Below are positions 1 to 12,620 of a DNA stretch of 64,000 bases, piece after piece. The position numbers and the translations under genes are program-made. Under the pieces are notes generated by a model that did no database searches, was not told the DNA's origin, and was given only the letters and a program-made list of their open reading frames with translations. Numbering within the stretch: the stretch's first letter is position 1; each line of letters opens with the position of its first letter. Source of the DNA: Dryas octopetala (Eukaryota > Streptophyta > Magnoliopsida > Rosales > Rosaceae); NCBI GenBank assembly GCA_963921425.1, contig OY992833.1, positions 17,587,738 to 17,651,737 of the forward strand. Direction: 5' to 3'.

Positions 1-901
1 TCTTTTTCCTAAAATTAACCCTTTTTTTTTTGTCTGAGCTCACATTATATGCACCGTCGAACGCTCGATAGTGCAAAATTTTGCAGCACAGAGCAGTTTA
101 TCGGTGTTTATATATGTTATGGTTTAGCCTTAACATTACGCCTTCAGGAAGCTCATTCTATATCCTAGAAGGGGATGGGGTGAATCCATCGGGATATACC
201 TTCAAAACTCGGCAGAGGAAATATAGCTCGTCTGTTTTTAAAAAAAAAAATCATGAGAAAATTAGAGTTTAGTTCTTTTAACATTTCTTATTTAAAAAAA
301 AAAACCTTTTGACTTTTTTTTTTTTTCTAAAGTCCTTATTTTTTCAAAATAAAGTCATTTGACCATTGTCTTGTCAAATAAATATGTTATTATTATTTTT
401 TTTTTTTAGGGTATAGGGTACGGGTTCACCTTATACCTTTCTAGAGTATAGAATGAGATTTATGGAGGCTGCATGTTAGGTTTTAACTCGGAGCCCAAAA
501 TTTCAGAGTTAAAATCTAATATAAAGCCGACAAACCAGGGCTTGAAAAGAAATAAAAATGCATTGCCGAACACTTGAAAATGACCGCCAAGGGCTCGACA
601 CTTGGTATGGGTAAAAAAATTGAAACTAATGGACCAATATTATGTAATATGAAATGATTACAATATTATTGGACTTTAGTTATAATTATAAAAGTCATAA
701 AGCTTGACTCAGTAAATCGTTAAATTAAATGACCCAAATAGAAGTTTCCAAAAAATCATTGCCAAGATCTCGGTGACACATTCATACGTTCGTATGTTCG
801 CACATCCACACTTGATCGAATCAGATAGTCATTGTCCATGTTTTACAGGGCTATAGAATATGACAAATTATGAATTAGGGCTATGGTGAATGTGATTCCA
901 A
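1..901. other. AT-rich intergenic DNA, no gene seen
   Basis: Poly-A/T runs and short degenerate stretches only. The small open frames lack recognisable protein motifs and are interrupted by low-complexity DNA. Confidence 0.6.
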
Positions 902-904
902 TTA

Positions 905-1216
905 AGGGGGGTGTCCTCAACTTAGATTTCATTGGATTTTAAAAGTCTAATGAAATTTAGGTGTCTCCAACTTAGATTTTAATGGATTCCAATGAGATTT
1001 AGGTGTCCTCAACTCAGATTTTAATGGATTCCAATGAAATCAGGTGTCTTCAAAAAGTCATGGATTTAATTAAGTGAAGGATTTTAATGGATTTTGGGCA
1101 TTTTTTACACATAATAAATTCCATGAGAATTTCATCCAATTTTTTTGGATTTTGATGGATTCTATGGATTTTAAAATCCATTAAACTCCTTTAAAATCTG
1201 AGTTGGAGACACCCCC
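905..1216. mobile_element. MITE with GGGGGTGTC termini (PIF/Harbinger-like)
   Basis: The left end reads AGGGGGGTGTCCTCAACTTA and the right end is its approximate reverse complement (TGAGTTGGAGACACCCCC). Both ends abut the trinucleotide TTA, consistent with the 3-bp target duplication of PIF/Harbinger MITEs. Inside, the subterminal motif (caacttagattttaatgga) is repeated about three times in direct orientation near 960-1040. It is about 312 bp with no coding capacity. Superfamily assignment rests on the TTA duplication and is inference. Confidence 0.6.
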
Positions 1217-2630
1217 TTAAATGATTTTATTTTTGTGTTTTGCGCTGATATATTCATTTTTCACACATATATATATGTCACAAACATAAGTAAGTCTTTG
1301 ATATAAGTATCATTTTTATTCTATTGTATGATTGAAAGTGACCAACACTATGTAGGGGGCTGGATTAAAACTATCAAATAGTTTCCAATGCCAAGCGCTC
1401 AGTGCCCATGTTGATTGCTCGACTCATTGAAAATTGGGTCGATTTATCTTTGCATTTTGCTTGTGGGCCGACTTAATAAATTACTGTAGGAAGGGAATGC
1501 AAGATTACAATTCTTATGTTTGGTAATACAGGTAAAGTAACCATAAATTTTTTTTTTTTAAATTTTCATTCCTGTGGTTGGTTTGTGCATACATAGGAAA
1601 CACAAATTGTTTAATTTTTCAATTATATCCTTATTTATTAAATATATAAATTATTCTTATTTCGCGACATATTGCTATTTTCAATTATTAATAAGAGCAA
1701 TTTGGTCTTGAAAATTTGTAGTTAATGGTTTCCCTATGGGCATCACTTTCTCATGAAATATGAATTATTTTCTTAAGGTTGCACTTATCATACATGAAAA
1801 TAAAATTGTCTAATTACCAGGTGATTTCATTAAAGCATGTGGACTGCATTAGGGCTTGTTTTTTGATAGTGGACCTTAAAAACCTATTTTCTATAATAGA
1901 CTTAAAAAAAAAAAAAACCAATATCTTATGTTAAAGGGTTTTTTGTTTTTTTAATACCCAAACTATGACTAGTACTCCAATTTTTTTTGGTCAAAATCGT
2001 GTCCCAATTTGGTATCCAAACTTTAATTTAATCCAATTGAGTACCCAATTTTTTATTTTTTATTTTTTTTGTAAATTACTCCCAAGGATAAAAGATGCAG
2101 GGTTCTTAACTAAAAATTCACCTAAAAAAAATTAAGCTAAAGAATATTATGTGCGCTTACGCTTGTCCATAACGTTAAAAAAGCTACCAAGCGCTAGACA
2201 TTCTTTTTAATGGGTCGGCAGATTTAAGTTGCAGATGCAGCTTTTAGATTGCAGATGCAACTTTTAGGTTGCATATGCAGGGTTTAGGTTATAGATACAT
2301 ATTGCGTCAGTAGCTGCCAAGCACTCTATCAGAACTACCGAGTGTTTGGCAGAAATTATGGAGTGCTCGGTAGGAGTTGTCAAGTGTTCGGCGCTAATTT
2401 TGTTGCTTGTTAGGTTTAAAAAAAAAAAAAACATTTTTTTTTGGTCTAATAAGTATGTCTCAGTAAAATTTTGTAAAAATACTTAAGAATAATTACTAAA
2501 AAGTCCATTTTTAGAGTTCTTTGTACAAAAAAGCACACATAAAAATTGGAATAATAAATAGGTTTACTTTGTACAAATAAAGTCTACATTTTTTCCAAAA
2601 AAGTCACGTTATGTTTTTTTTCATGGATTT
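1217..2630. other. AT-rich intergenic DNA, no gene seen
   Basis: Homopolymer runs and a short degenerate direct repeat of a GCAGATGCAACTTTTAGGTT-type unit at about 2230-2300. No open frame with protein-like content. Confidence 0.55.
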
Positions 2631-2635
2631 TTATT

Positions 2636-2830
2636 GTCGGACAGTAATAATGATTGCTACTGCCAAACATAAGCAATTAACAATTTAAATAACTACTATC
2701 TCACAGTAACAATGATTGTTACTGCCAAATAGTAACAATTAATAGAGCATTTTTATAATTTAAATAATTACTGTCTTCACAGTAATAATAATTGTCACTG
2801 CCAAACAAAAACAATAGCAATTAATTGCTA
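2636..2830. repeat. Three degenerate copies of a 60-80 bp unit
   Basis: Three diverged copies of a unit containing ACAGTAAYAATGATTGYTACTGCCAAA start near 2640, 2704 and 2780. Each carries a short palindrome (CAGTAACAATGATTGTTACTG at the second copy), so each could form a small hairpin. Spacing is irregular. No element boundaries were recognised. Confidence 0.55.
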
Positions 2831-2989
2831 CACCATCTTCTTCTCTTTCTTTATCTCTCTGGTTCTCAACCCAGCCACACCAGCCAATATAGAATGTGTA
2901 TAGAATAACACGTTCTATATTGAACACAGCTGATAGTAACAATGATGATGAACATTGTCAGGAGCATCTAATGTCCTCTGTGATGTCTG

Positions 2990-3086
2990 TGAACAGAAAA
3001 GGTCTAGGTTTGTGGTTTTATTCAATTAAGCAGAAATCATATTGAAAACCCTAAACCTAGACCTTTTCTGTTCATGGTATCAGAGC
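2990..3086 (+). mobile_element. Short LTR end plus tRNA-Met primer-binding site (copia/TRIM remnant)
   Basis: TGGTATCAGAGC at 3075-3086 is the classic initiator-methionine tRNA primer-binding site of plant Ty1/copia and TRIM elements. It directly follows a sequence ending in CA. The preceding 85 bp (2990-3074) starts with TGAACAG and ends with CTGTTCA, and its outer 22 bp form an inverted repeat, so it may be a complete very short LTR. No second LTR or polypurine tract was found in the following 500 bp, so this is a fragment or a heavily decayed element. Confidence 0.55.
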
Positions 3087-3792
3087 ATGGTTCTATGAAC
3101 TGGGCTTTTTTACTTGATTTCTAGGTTTAGTTTTATTTACCTATCCTACTGGTTTTGGAAGAATTTTTTCCAGAAAAATTCTATTATTCTACCTAGTTGT
3201 TGATTGTTTCTTTCCGCTGCAAAACCTGCCACCGTCGTTGTTTGTTTCCAAGAAACTGGAAATACCGTCGTTGTTTCTATCACCCAAACTAGAGTATTTA
3301 TATAACATCATCATTATCATCATCATCGATCATGTTGTGTGCTATGACGATTGATACCTGCGTATTCTAAACATAATACATTGTAGCTTTACAATTGGCC
3401 ATAAATAATTATACGTGCCATTATCCATCACCTACCAACCAACACAGTACTTGAATTTAGACTAAGGTAACAATTCTTTCACTGACATCTAATCTTTCAA
3501 TATTATATGTACGATGGAGGGGTCAACATCCGAGGGAAGGGGTGTCAGGATTTAGTATAATGAGTCAATGAATTATAAATCTCAACACTTACAAATTCAA
3601 TGATGACAATGATATTTTGTCACTTGAGGCTGCTCAAAATTATCTTTTCAGGTAAGTTGTTAGGCTTAGTTCAAGTTGTGAGGATGGACATGTTAATGAG
3701 TTAGGGTTAAGTTAACGTTTAAGATTCGGGACGGGTCAATAAATTAGGATAAAGTATAAGTTTAAATTTCGATTCTCTCCAATTTAATTGTT
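3087..3792. other. Probable decayed retroelement interior and intergenic DNA
   Basis: Sequence downstream of the primer-binding site without any open frame or recognisable gag/pol motif. A short ATC-rich run is present at 3306-3330. Confidence 0.45.
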
Positions 3793-3801
3793 TATTGTAA
3801 A

Positions 3802-4900
3802 GGCTTAATTATCGATTTATCACCCAAAATTGTAACTCATTTCTATTTTGTCACCTGAAAATTTTTTTGTCTCAGATTACTATTTGTAACTTACATCCGT
3901 GTCTCATTTTATCTTGTTCCATTAACAATTCCGTTAAAAATGATGACGTGACAGTTAATGCTGGATGTGCGCCACGTGTCACATCTTTGCTTTTATTTTC
4001 AGATTTTTTTGTTTTTATAAACTTTAAAAATTAATTAAAAATAGCTCTGAACTCAGAAAAATACACGAAAAATTCTTACGGACTCGTCTTGACTATCACT
4101 AATTTACTATCAAGTTCAATTACCAATTTTCCCTCTAAAAATTTCCAAAAAAAATCAGAAAGTCCAAATTTATTTTTTAAAAATTCTAATAAATTTCCCT
4201 CTATTAAATAAATTCTAGAATTTTCGTAAACTCTTGGACAAATTCTCAAAAATATTTTGGAAATTACCAAAAGCCTATTTTAGAGAATTATTTCGAGACT
4301 TTACAGAAATTCTAGAATTTTTCAATAATTTATTTTATAGGGAAATTTATTTTCCTCTAAGACCGAGAGGTTTTTTGGGTAGCAAGTGTTCACGAGAAAG
4401 ATATTGTGAGTTTTTAGAAGACTAACGCTGCAGACCTCATATTTTTTGGAGTTCGGGAGATTATCCTATGAATTTTCAAAGAGTCTAGAGTATTTTAATT
4501 TTCTAGAAATAAATTTGGACTTTCCAAATTTTCTGGAAATTTTTAGAGGGAAAATTGGCATTTTGACCCCATAGTAAATAGTATTAGTCAAGACAAGTCA
4601 ATAGGAATTTTCCGTGTATTTTTCTAAGTTCGGAGCTATTTTTAATTAGTTTTCAAAGTTTATAAAAATAGGAAAATAAAAAAAATAAAAAAATACAAGA
4701 AAAGATGTGACACGTGGCGTACATCCAGTGCGCCACGTCAGCATTAACGGTCAGGTCATCATTTTTAACGGAATTGTTGACGGAACAAGGTAAAATGGGA
4801 CACGGATGTAAGTTACATGTGGTAATCTGAGACAAAAAAATTTTCATGTGACAAAGTGGGAATGAGTTACAGTTTTGGGTGGTAAATCGATAATTAAGCC
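3802..4900. mobile_element. 1.1 kb Mutator-like foldback element with 9-bp TSD
   Basis: The first bases GGCTTAATTATCGATTTA are matched by the reverse complement of the right end (taaatcgataattaagcc). Inverted similarity extends more than 250 bp inward from each end and continues in the interior, so the whole element can fold back. Perfect 9-bp direct repeats TATTGTAAA flank it at 3793-3801 and 4901-4909, which is the hallmark of the Mutator superfamily. The two short open frames inside lie in the inverted repeat and are not protein-like. It is therefore a non-autonomous element. Confidence 0.85.
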
Positions 4901-4909
4901 TATTGTAAA

Positions 4910-5433
4910 AGAAATATGGTTGTCGACAAAATGGTTGAGTTAGATTTGTCTTTAGATTTTGAAGATTTTAGTTGGTGGTCTTGTTTGTGTTGTTAATTGT
5001 ATTTGATTAAGGGAGACTTAAAGTGTAGTCCATTTTATGAGTCTACAAAGTCCATTCTACATCCTAAAAGAAAAAATACCCTTCAAATTGGAGAATAAGT
5101 GAATAACTTTATTAATAAATTAAAATAATTTTTTTATAAATTATTATGAATTAAAATAATTTTATTATAAATTTTAAAACAATGATGGTCTCTACGACTC
5201 TACTTAAAAATTGTCTTTTTAAAAGATTTAAGCTTAATTATTTCTTCGATTAACGAGGGCAAATATTTTTTTTTTGGTTCAAATCAGGCCAAGTATACGC
5301 AATTACGCATATTCCAAATCCCAGCCTTTCCAATCAAGGCTAATCTAGACATTTCACATTCGTCAACGGCTGAAACTCACTGTCTCATTAGTAGGCAATT
5401 TGAGGCCGTTGATCGCAGAAGGGGTCTCATACA
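4910..5433. other. Upstream region of RPL7
   Basis: AT-rich spacer that becomes less AT-rich from about 5340 toward the RPL7 transcription start. Apart from the telo-box annotated separately no clear element was recognised. Confidence 0.4.
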
Positions 5434-5441
5434 AAACCCTA
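5434..5441 (+). promoter_or_regulatory. Telo-box (AAACCCTA) of RPL7 promoter/5' UTR
   Basis: AAACCCTA matches the telo-box found near transcription starts of many plant ribosomal-protein and translation genes, where it supports expression in dividing cells. It lies just upstream of, or in, the predicted noncoding first exon of RPL7, which fits that role. Confidence 0.6.
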
Positions 5442-6221
5442 GCATCTTTTAAAAAAGGCTGTGAGCCGCGAGACCCTCCTCAGTCGTCGTCACCTCTGCA
5501 GAGTGCAGACCCACCGCTCCAAGATCTCAAACACCTGACGAAGAACGAACCAGGTAACTTCTCTTCTCTTCTTGCATTGATGTCGTTTCGATTCTTCGCT
5601 CTGCGTTTTCGAAACACACTTCTATTGCTCTTGGAAGCATAATCTGTTTGGTTGCTGAGAATACCAAAGAAAATAAAAGGAATGGAAAAAGCATAATCCT
5701 TTTGAGTTGAGATTAGGTTGAAAACGATATGCTCACAATAGCTACACTGATTATGTTGCTTGGATACGTAGATTCTTTCGGTCAGTTTATATATATACTC
5801 AAGTGTACATGTTTGCATTTTTGCTAAATTTTCGTAGTGCTTTGTCAGTAGCCAAACAGACCAGTGTGCAAAGGAGACTTGGGAATGAGCTTATGAGGGT
5901 TTTGTATGGTTCTGTGGATTTGGTTGCTCTAAATTAATTGAAAGTTTGAAATGTATTAGTTTCAATCTGATTCTCAGGAGTAAACAATTTGTTAGGTCCT
6001 TGTTTGTCTTAAAAATTCCAAATTTTTATGGTACCATTAGCAACAAATCAACTTTCGTTCATTTTGGAGTAAAAATCTTCTGGGATGATCAGGATCAGTC
6101 CTGCCGCTGCAGAGACAATTAGGGTTTGAGCTTTTGTATGTTTAACTATTAGGGTGGCATGGTCAGTAGGGAATCTTTTTACTCATTGCTTTCTTCCTGC
6201 TTTGTTCTATTTTTTGCAGAG

Positions 6222-7452
<1,231 letters not shown>

Positions 7453-8765
7453 GTTTATGCAGGATATCTTTCTTTTTGAACTTGAGGTATTTACCTTTTT
7501 TTAATCTTGTCAATTAGCTTTATCAGACTTTTAGTTCCCCTATTTCATTGTTTAAATTAAAATTATGATATCTTTACAAATATTATGGAATGGAATTTTA
7601 GAGTGCATCGAACTCTCTTTACTGGTCATTTGAAACAGCAGTAATAGTTTTGTCAATTAATTACATGCAGTTGGGGGTATTTTTTCTTTCATTCTCTCCC
7701 CTGTTCCCACCTTTTTTTTTTGTTGTGAACCTTGTCTTATTGTTGATATCAGTATGCATTTTGCTTTTAGGCAATTCGAACGCGAGTGGGAATATCTTGT
7801 GTTTATTATTGTGCTGGCATGTAAAGAATTTTTTTGGCTCACCTCATGATATTGTTCTTAGATTTTGGGTACATTTCCTTTGTTTTGCTGAGTTTGTATT
7901 CCCTCTATGAAAGAACTATGGTCAGCGCCTTTAGAATGTTAGAACTATTCTCTTCCTTTTGTGAGCTGTGGTTCTTTATAATGCTGTACTCCATCCTATT
8001 TGAAGCAAAACCATCATAATTTAGTTGTACCTATAATTTGTTGGAAGCTTATTGTTTATCCCTGTGTGTTTCTCACTTTAAGGAAGGAAATTGGGCCCCT
8101 TTCAAGTAAGTATTGATTGATGTTGATTATGATAGTGGTTTATTTTTTATACATGTGTCGATCCATCCCAAGAATCATTCCATATTGGACAAAAATGTCC
8201 TCCCAGGAATACAATATGACACGCCTACATTAAAGCTGAAATCTGTTCGAAGGGAGAATTAAGGCTATTAAGCATCTTTTGTAACTGAACTTGTATGATT
8301 TATCCACACCTATCTGCACGACTACGTTTCCTCTTTGTGCATGTTGCATTGTTAAGGAAGACATCTATTGGCTAAGGAAGCTTCCAAAATTACTACCCAT
8401 TTTAATGAAGCGTTTACAGCTTGGATTGTTGAGAAAGGTATAAGAAAGACTCAAAAGAGTCGAAATCTGGTTAAAAAAGACAGTAAAAATCCCTAACTTT
8501 TCTAAACAAGGATATAAGTGGCTCATTAAGAATTTAAGATGAGTCATTCTATGAAGTTTTAGTGTTGGTTATTATTACACGTGCTATAAATATTTCACTT
8601 GTAAAATAAATGAGTTTTAAAGTAAGTTTCGAATAAAAAATCACTGTCATATTATTTAGGACATAAATTTAAAATATTTAGCGCTACTCTTTAAAAGCAG
8701 CCACGAGGCTACACTGACATACGTGTAGGATCCCTGCTCTCTGCCCAACTGAGGAGTCACATGTG
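7453..8765. other. RPL7 3' region and intergenic DNA
   Basis: T-rich sequence just after the stop is probably the RPL7 3' UTR. The rest shows short open frames rich in Phe/Leu that are translations of T-rich DNA. No gene or transposon ends recognised. Confidence 0.5.
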
Positions 8766-8767
8766 TT

Positions 8768-8915
8768 GAACACCTATGCCTCTGTATTGGATTCATCATC
8801 AGAGGCCAAAAGGGCACGTGTATGCATGTACTCTTCTGATGAACACCTATGCCTCTGTGTTGGATTCATCATCATACGTGTATTGCATACGTTGTGTACT
8901 CTTCTTATCTTCTTT
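8768..8915. repeat. 73-bp tandem duplication with CACGTG motif
   Basis: GAACACCTATGCCTCTGTRT followed by TGGATTCATCATCA occurs at 8768 and again at 8841, and the copies end in similar ACGTGTAT...GTACTCTTCT sequence, so a unit of about 73 bp is present twice. A CACGTG core, the G-box/ABRE type, lies in the first copy at about 8815. It lies about 80 bp upstream of a small open frame, so it could be promoter DNA, but no expression evidence is available. Confidence 0.6.
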
Positions 8916-8993
8916 CTTATAAGTAATTAAGAAGAAAGTTGATGGATTGTAGACTACAACGTATGCAAAGAGAAAGAAAGGAGATCATCGGCA

Positions 8994-9227
8994 ATGGAGG
9001 CTCATAAAGAGAGAAAAGAGCAGATGGAACAAGAAGATGAGCAAAAGAGACAAGAAGGGCAGAAGAAGAAGAAGAATGGTACAGATGGAGTTGATGATCC
9101 GGTGGCAAAGGCAATCATTCGGGAAAGCATAATTAGAAATATCAGTGATGGTGGTGGAGCTCAACACCCTGATGATGTTCTTGCCTTTTCCCGATCTGTT
9201 CACAAAACTGACTCTTCACTTGAGTGA
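8994..9227 (+). CDS. Possible small hydrophilic protein, 77 aa, function unknown
   Basis: An ATG-initiated frame encodes 77 residues, opening with MEAHKERKEQMEQEDEQKRQ. The first 30 residues are almost wholly charged or Gln, which predicts a short amphipathic or coiled-coil helix. The C-terminal half is mixed (DPVAKAIIRESIIRNISDGG, then HPDDVLAFSRSVHKTD), has ordinary composition and argues against pure low-complexity translation. I do not recognise a family. It follows duplicated DNA carrying a CACGTG motif, which could act as promoter. It may be a real small gene, a terminal exon or a chance frame; composition gives mild support for real coding. Confidence 0.35.
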   Translation: MEAHKERKEQMEQEDEQKRQEGQKKKKNGTDGVDDPVAKAIIRESIIRNISDGGGAQHPDDVLAFSRSVHKTDSSLE

Positions 9228-10132
9228 GTGAGAGATCGAGGTGATGAATTTGTGTTATGTATCCTACAAAGTCTTAATTTCTACTCTTCTTTTTGCGAAG
9301 TTATGGATGTACTCAAACTATCATAAAACCATATATGGTAAGGATTGGAATTCTCAACTATACTTGAGAGATTCATTAATGGAAGGTCGTGCCATGTATA
9401 CCGTGTAACTTCCATTCATATACGATATATGGCGTCATAATTAATATTAAATAGTCGTACCATACATGTAATAATGTATGACTATTTCATTCAAGATTTT
9501 TTTCTTATTTTTTTATTTTTTTTTCAATTTGAAGTCACACTTGATTTCAGTTAAGTCATACGGTAGTTTCATCTGCAGATTTTTGCTTTAATTAAAATGT
9601 TTAAGATATAAAATCAGGATGAACAAAATTGAAACAGAAATGAATTATCTGCTAAATATATGTTTTAGTTTAGCTATATGTTTCAAAAGTTCACGTTTGA
9701 TCGCATCTCAACCTAAAGTATTACAATCCAGCAATTTTTTCTCATGACTGAGATTCCTTTTTTTATAATTTTATTTATCAACTCTCTTACATAAAATTTA
9801 AAGGAAAATTTTTTTTTTGACCAAAAAAATTTAAAGGAAATTTAAGTTCTTCTACTAGACGAAATGATCATTGATTAAATTAACTACTTGAAAATTAATC
9901 GAGGAAAAATATATACATAGAAAACAACTAAAGAATTTGATTTAAATTGAAACCACATAATTAAAATAAAAAATGTTCCAAGAAGGGCGTCATGCAAGGT
10001 ATGATAGGTATCCCATAACCGACTAAATCAATTCCAGTACTGTTTTCATTTACATGATTACATCTGCGTATTTATAAACTCTACCAACTCGATCTCCATG
10101 ACCATGACAATGAGATCCACATTTATGTTACT
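9228..10132. other. AT-rich intergenic DNA
   Basis: No frame, repeat pair or element end recognised; mostly A/T runs. Confidence 0.5.
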
Positions 10133-10141
10133 TTATTTATA

Positions 10142-10686
10142 CGAGGAAATTATAGATTTGATCTACTTATTTTATACCTAATTCAATTTTGGTCTATGAT
10201 CTTTTTTAAGTTCTATTTTGGTCCACTAATTCATTTGTTCAATAAATGTCCAGATTTCTGACTTTAAATCCTTTGGGTTGTGTTTTCTTCAATTATAATT
10301 GAAGTATAAGTTATATTTCATCATTTTTTAGTCATAGGAACCAATTTAGAGTATTAGAATATAAGAGAATTGAGATTGGGTGAACTTTGAAAAATTGGCA
10401 ATTTCGAGTACCCTACTTTGGAGTCAATTATCTTGAGTTTTATAATTCAAATTTGAATGATCTTTATACGGTTGTAAAATGAAGATGCATAGCTTTAAAA
10501 CAAGTATATATTTGCTAAATTTGGGTGAGATTTGATAGGGTAAAAAGGAGGCCAGATTTGAGAAAACAAATCTGGACCTTTATTGAACAAGTGGAACAAT
10601 TAGTAGACCAAAACAGAACTTAAAAAAGATCGTGGACCAAAATTGAATTACTTATAAAATAAGTGGACTAAATCTGTAATCTTCTC
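10142..10686. mobile_element. 545-bp Mutator-like foldback MITE with 9-bp TSD
   Basis: Flanked by perfect direct repeats TTATTTATA (10133-10141 and 10687-10695). Its arms are long inverted repeats: the left arm reads GAAATTATAGATTTGATCTA and the right arm is its diverged complement (TTAGTCCAC on the reverse strand). The reverse complement of the right end (GAGAAGATTACAGATTTAGT, then CCACTTATTT) closely resembles the terminus of the 5.8 kb element at 26022-31833 (GAGGGAATTACCAATTTAGT, then CCACTTATTT). It has no coding capacity and is probably a non-autonomous relative of that element. Confidence 0.82.
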
Positions 10687-10792
10687 TTATTTATATTGAA
10701 GGAGGGGTCCGGGAGATCAAATGTCTTCATACCATATTCAATTCATGGGTCTATTTCTCTTTATCTGTTTCATGTATGTCTCTCTCACTCAC

Positions 10793-10960
10793 ATGTAACA
10801 CACTTGTTGTATTTGTTTCTTATGTGTTCCTGACTAAATCTTTCATGTTTCTCTTTCTCATGCAACACACTAATCGTATTTGTTTCTTATGTGTTCCTGA
10901 CTAAATCTTTCATGTTTCTCTTTCTCATGCAACACACTAATCGTATTTGTTTCGTATGTA
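10793..10960. repeat. 67-bp tandem repeat, about 2.5 copies
   Basis: Units beginning ATGYAACACACT start at 10793, 10860 and 10927, an exact 67-bp period. Units one and two are nearly identical over the rest (TTCTTATGTGTTCCTGACTA), so the duplication is recent. The third copy is truncated. Confidence 0.85.
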
Positions 10961-11001
10961 CGTGTCACAGTAAAACTCTCATTTCTATATAACATACGAG
11001 T

Positions 11002-11047
11002 TAGATCAAGTCTCTAAAAAAATCGAATTTTTTAGAGACTTGATCTA
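11002..11047. repeat. Perfect 20-bp inverted repeat (hairpin)
   Basis: Two perfectly complementary 20-base arms (TAGATCAAGTCTCTAAAAAA and its reverse complement) are separated by six bases. It is an isolated snapback structure and does not coincide with recognised element ends. Confidence 0.8.
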
Positions 11048-11683
11048 AAAATAACTGAGCAACCATGTCAAAAAAATAACTGCAAAACAATATAGCAGGG
11101 TAATGAGTACCAAAAATTCAATGAAAATGCATTCTTCTATTATGTTTAAAAGCAAAATCATCAATAAATTTTTCTACTTCAAGATTTTTCAAAATATCCT
11201 TTTCAATATATAAGATTGTCAATCCATATGCTTTTCAATATATAATCATAAATTTCAATTTATGGCAACCAATTAACCAAACATATCACAAATACAAATA
11301 GCAATACACAAAGGGGGAAAAATAAAAGGGAAAAAAGAGTACCTTTTGGATTTTTTCAATTTGGTAATAAATCAACACACTTTTTTGTTTGATTTGCTAC
11401 CAGATCTATTATATTAAGACCACCACCCACCACCGAAACTAGCAGTAGTGTGAGGTTCCTTGGCTATATTCCAACAATTGAGTATTCGGATGAATTCATT
11501 CCCAAATAGCATAAATTACAAAAGCTAGCTACTCCAGAGCTAGTGAAGACTTTTCAATTGCATTTACACGTTGGTGAAAGTTTTTATTGATCAAATGTCT
11601 ATCATGAGTAATGTCATTCGATTAGGATGTTGCTTCTCCTTTTTTTTTTTTGGTTGAAAATTTTCAATTTTTTTCTTGATTAA
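11048..11683. other. Intergenic DNA, nothing recognised
   Basis: AT-rich, without protein-like frames or inverted repeats that I could match. Confidence 0.45.
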
Positions 11684-11691
11684 ATGAAAAA

Positions 11692-12031
11692 CAGAGTCGT
11701 CCCTGAGCAAGGGCACCAGGGGTGACCGCCCAGGCCCCAATTTTTTTAATTAATTATATACATAATATATGGTATATATTATAATATTTAAAATAATAAA
11801 ATATATATATAATTGCTGTTGAGTAGCCTGATGTGTTGTTATAAAAGAAAAAATGTTAGTGAGTATATATAATTACTGGTGGTTAGAAATTATAGTTTTT
11901 TTTAAATGGGGCCTAAAGTTATTAGCCCAAAGATGCATAATCATTGCACATGCCTTGGGAAAAAAAGAAGAAGAAGAAATTGAAAGTTGAAATGTTTTTT
12001 TTTTCTTAAACAAATATCTCACTCTCCCTAT

Positions 12032-12066
<35 letters not shown>

Positions 12067-12612
12067 AGGCTTTCAGATCACCCAAACTAATCCAGATTCA
12101 CAGTCGCCCTCTTCCTCAATCCTCAATTAATTGATTCAATTAAATTGAAGACTTGAAGTTAATCCATTCGATTCTCAAGGCTTTAGCCTTTAGCTCCCCT
12201 CTTCAATCTTCTCTTAAGTCTTAATCTCTTTCTTAGCCCTGTCTTCTTCAGGCATTTTCATTAACTGTTTTGGCCCTTATCTTATTGTAATTGTGTTTTT
12301 TAGGTGGTGCATTTGATCACATAGTTGCTTAGATTGTTGAAGAACCTCTTTTTGACAAGTCTAAGGACTGCAACTTTAATTTCTTTTTGTTCAAAGTTTG
12401 TATGTTCAAAGGCCCTATAACTTTAATTATTTCTTGTCCAAAGTTTTTTATTCAAAATTTGTATAAAGTGTGATATCATTTTATTATTTTCTTTTTAATT
12501 TTCAAGTAAAAGTAAATGAAAAACATGTCTATAGAATTTATATATATATATTGTACAAATGGCCTATTTCAGATTTTCGCCCCGGGCCTCTAAAATGTCA
12601 GAAACGGCACTG
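11692..12612. mobile_element. Non-autonomous hAT element, 921 bp, 8-bp TSD
   Basis: Flanked by perfect 8-bp direct repeats ATGAAAAA (11684-11691 and 12613-12620). The left end CAGAGTCGTCCCTGAGCAAG and the right end (reverse complement CAGTGCCGTTTCTGACATTT) form an imperfect short terminal inverted repeat starting CAG. An 8-bp TSD with short CAG termini is typical of hAT elements. Subterminal CCGCCCAGGCCCC and CCCCGGGCCTC are complementary GC-rich blocks. A (CT)n tract lies near 12034-12063. No transposase is encoded. Confidence 0.8.
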
Positions 12613-12620
12613 ATGAAAAA

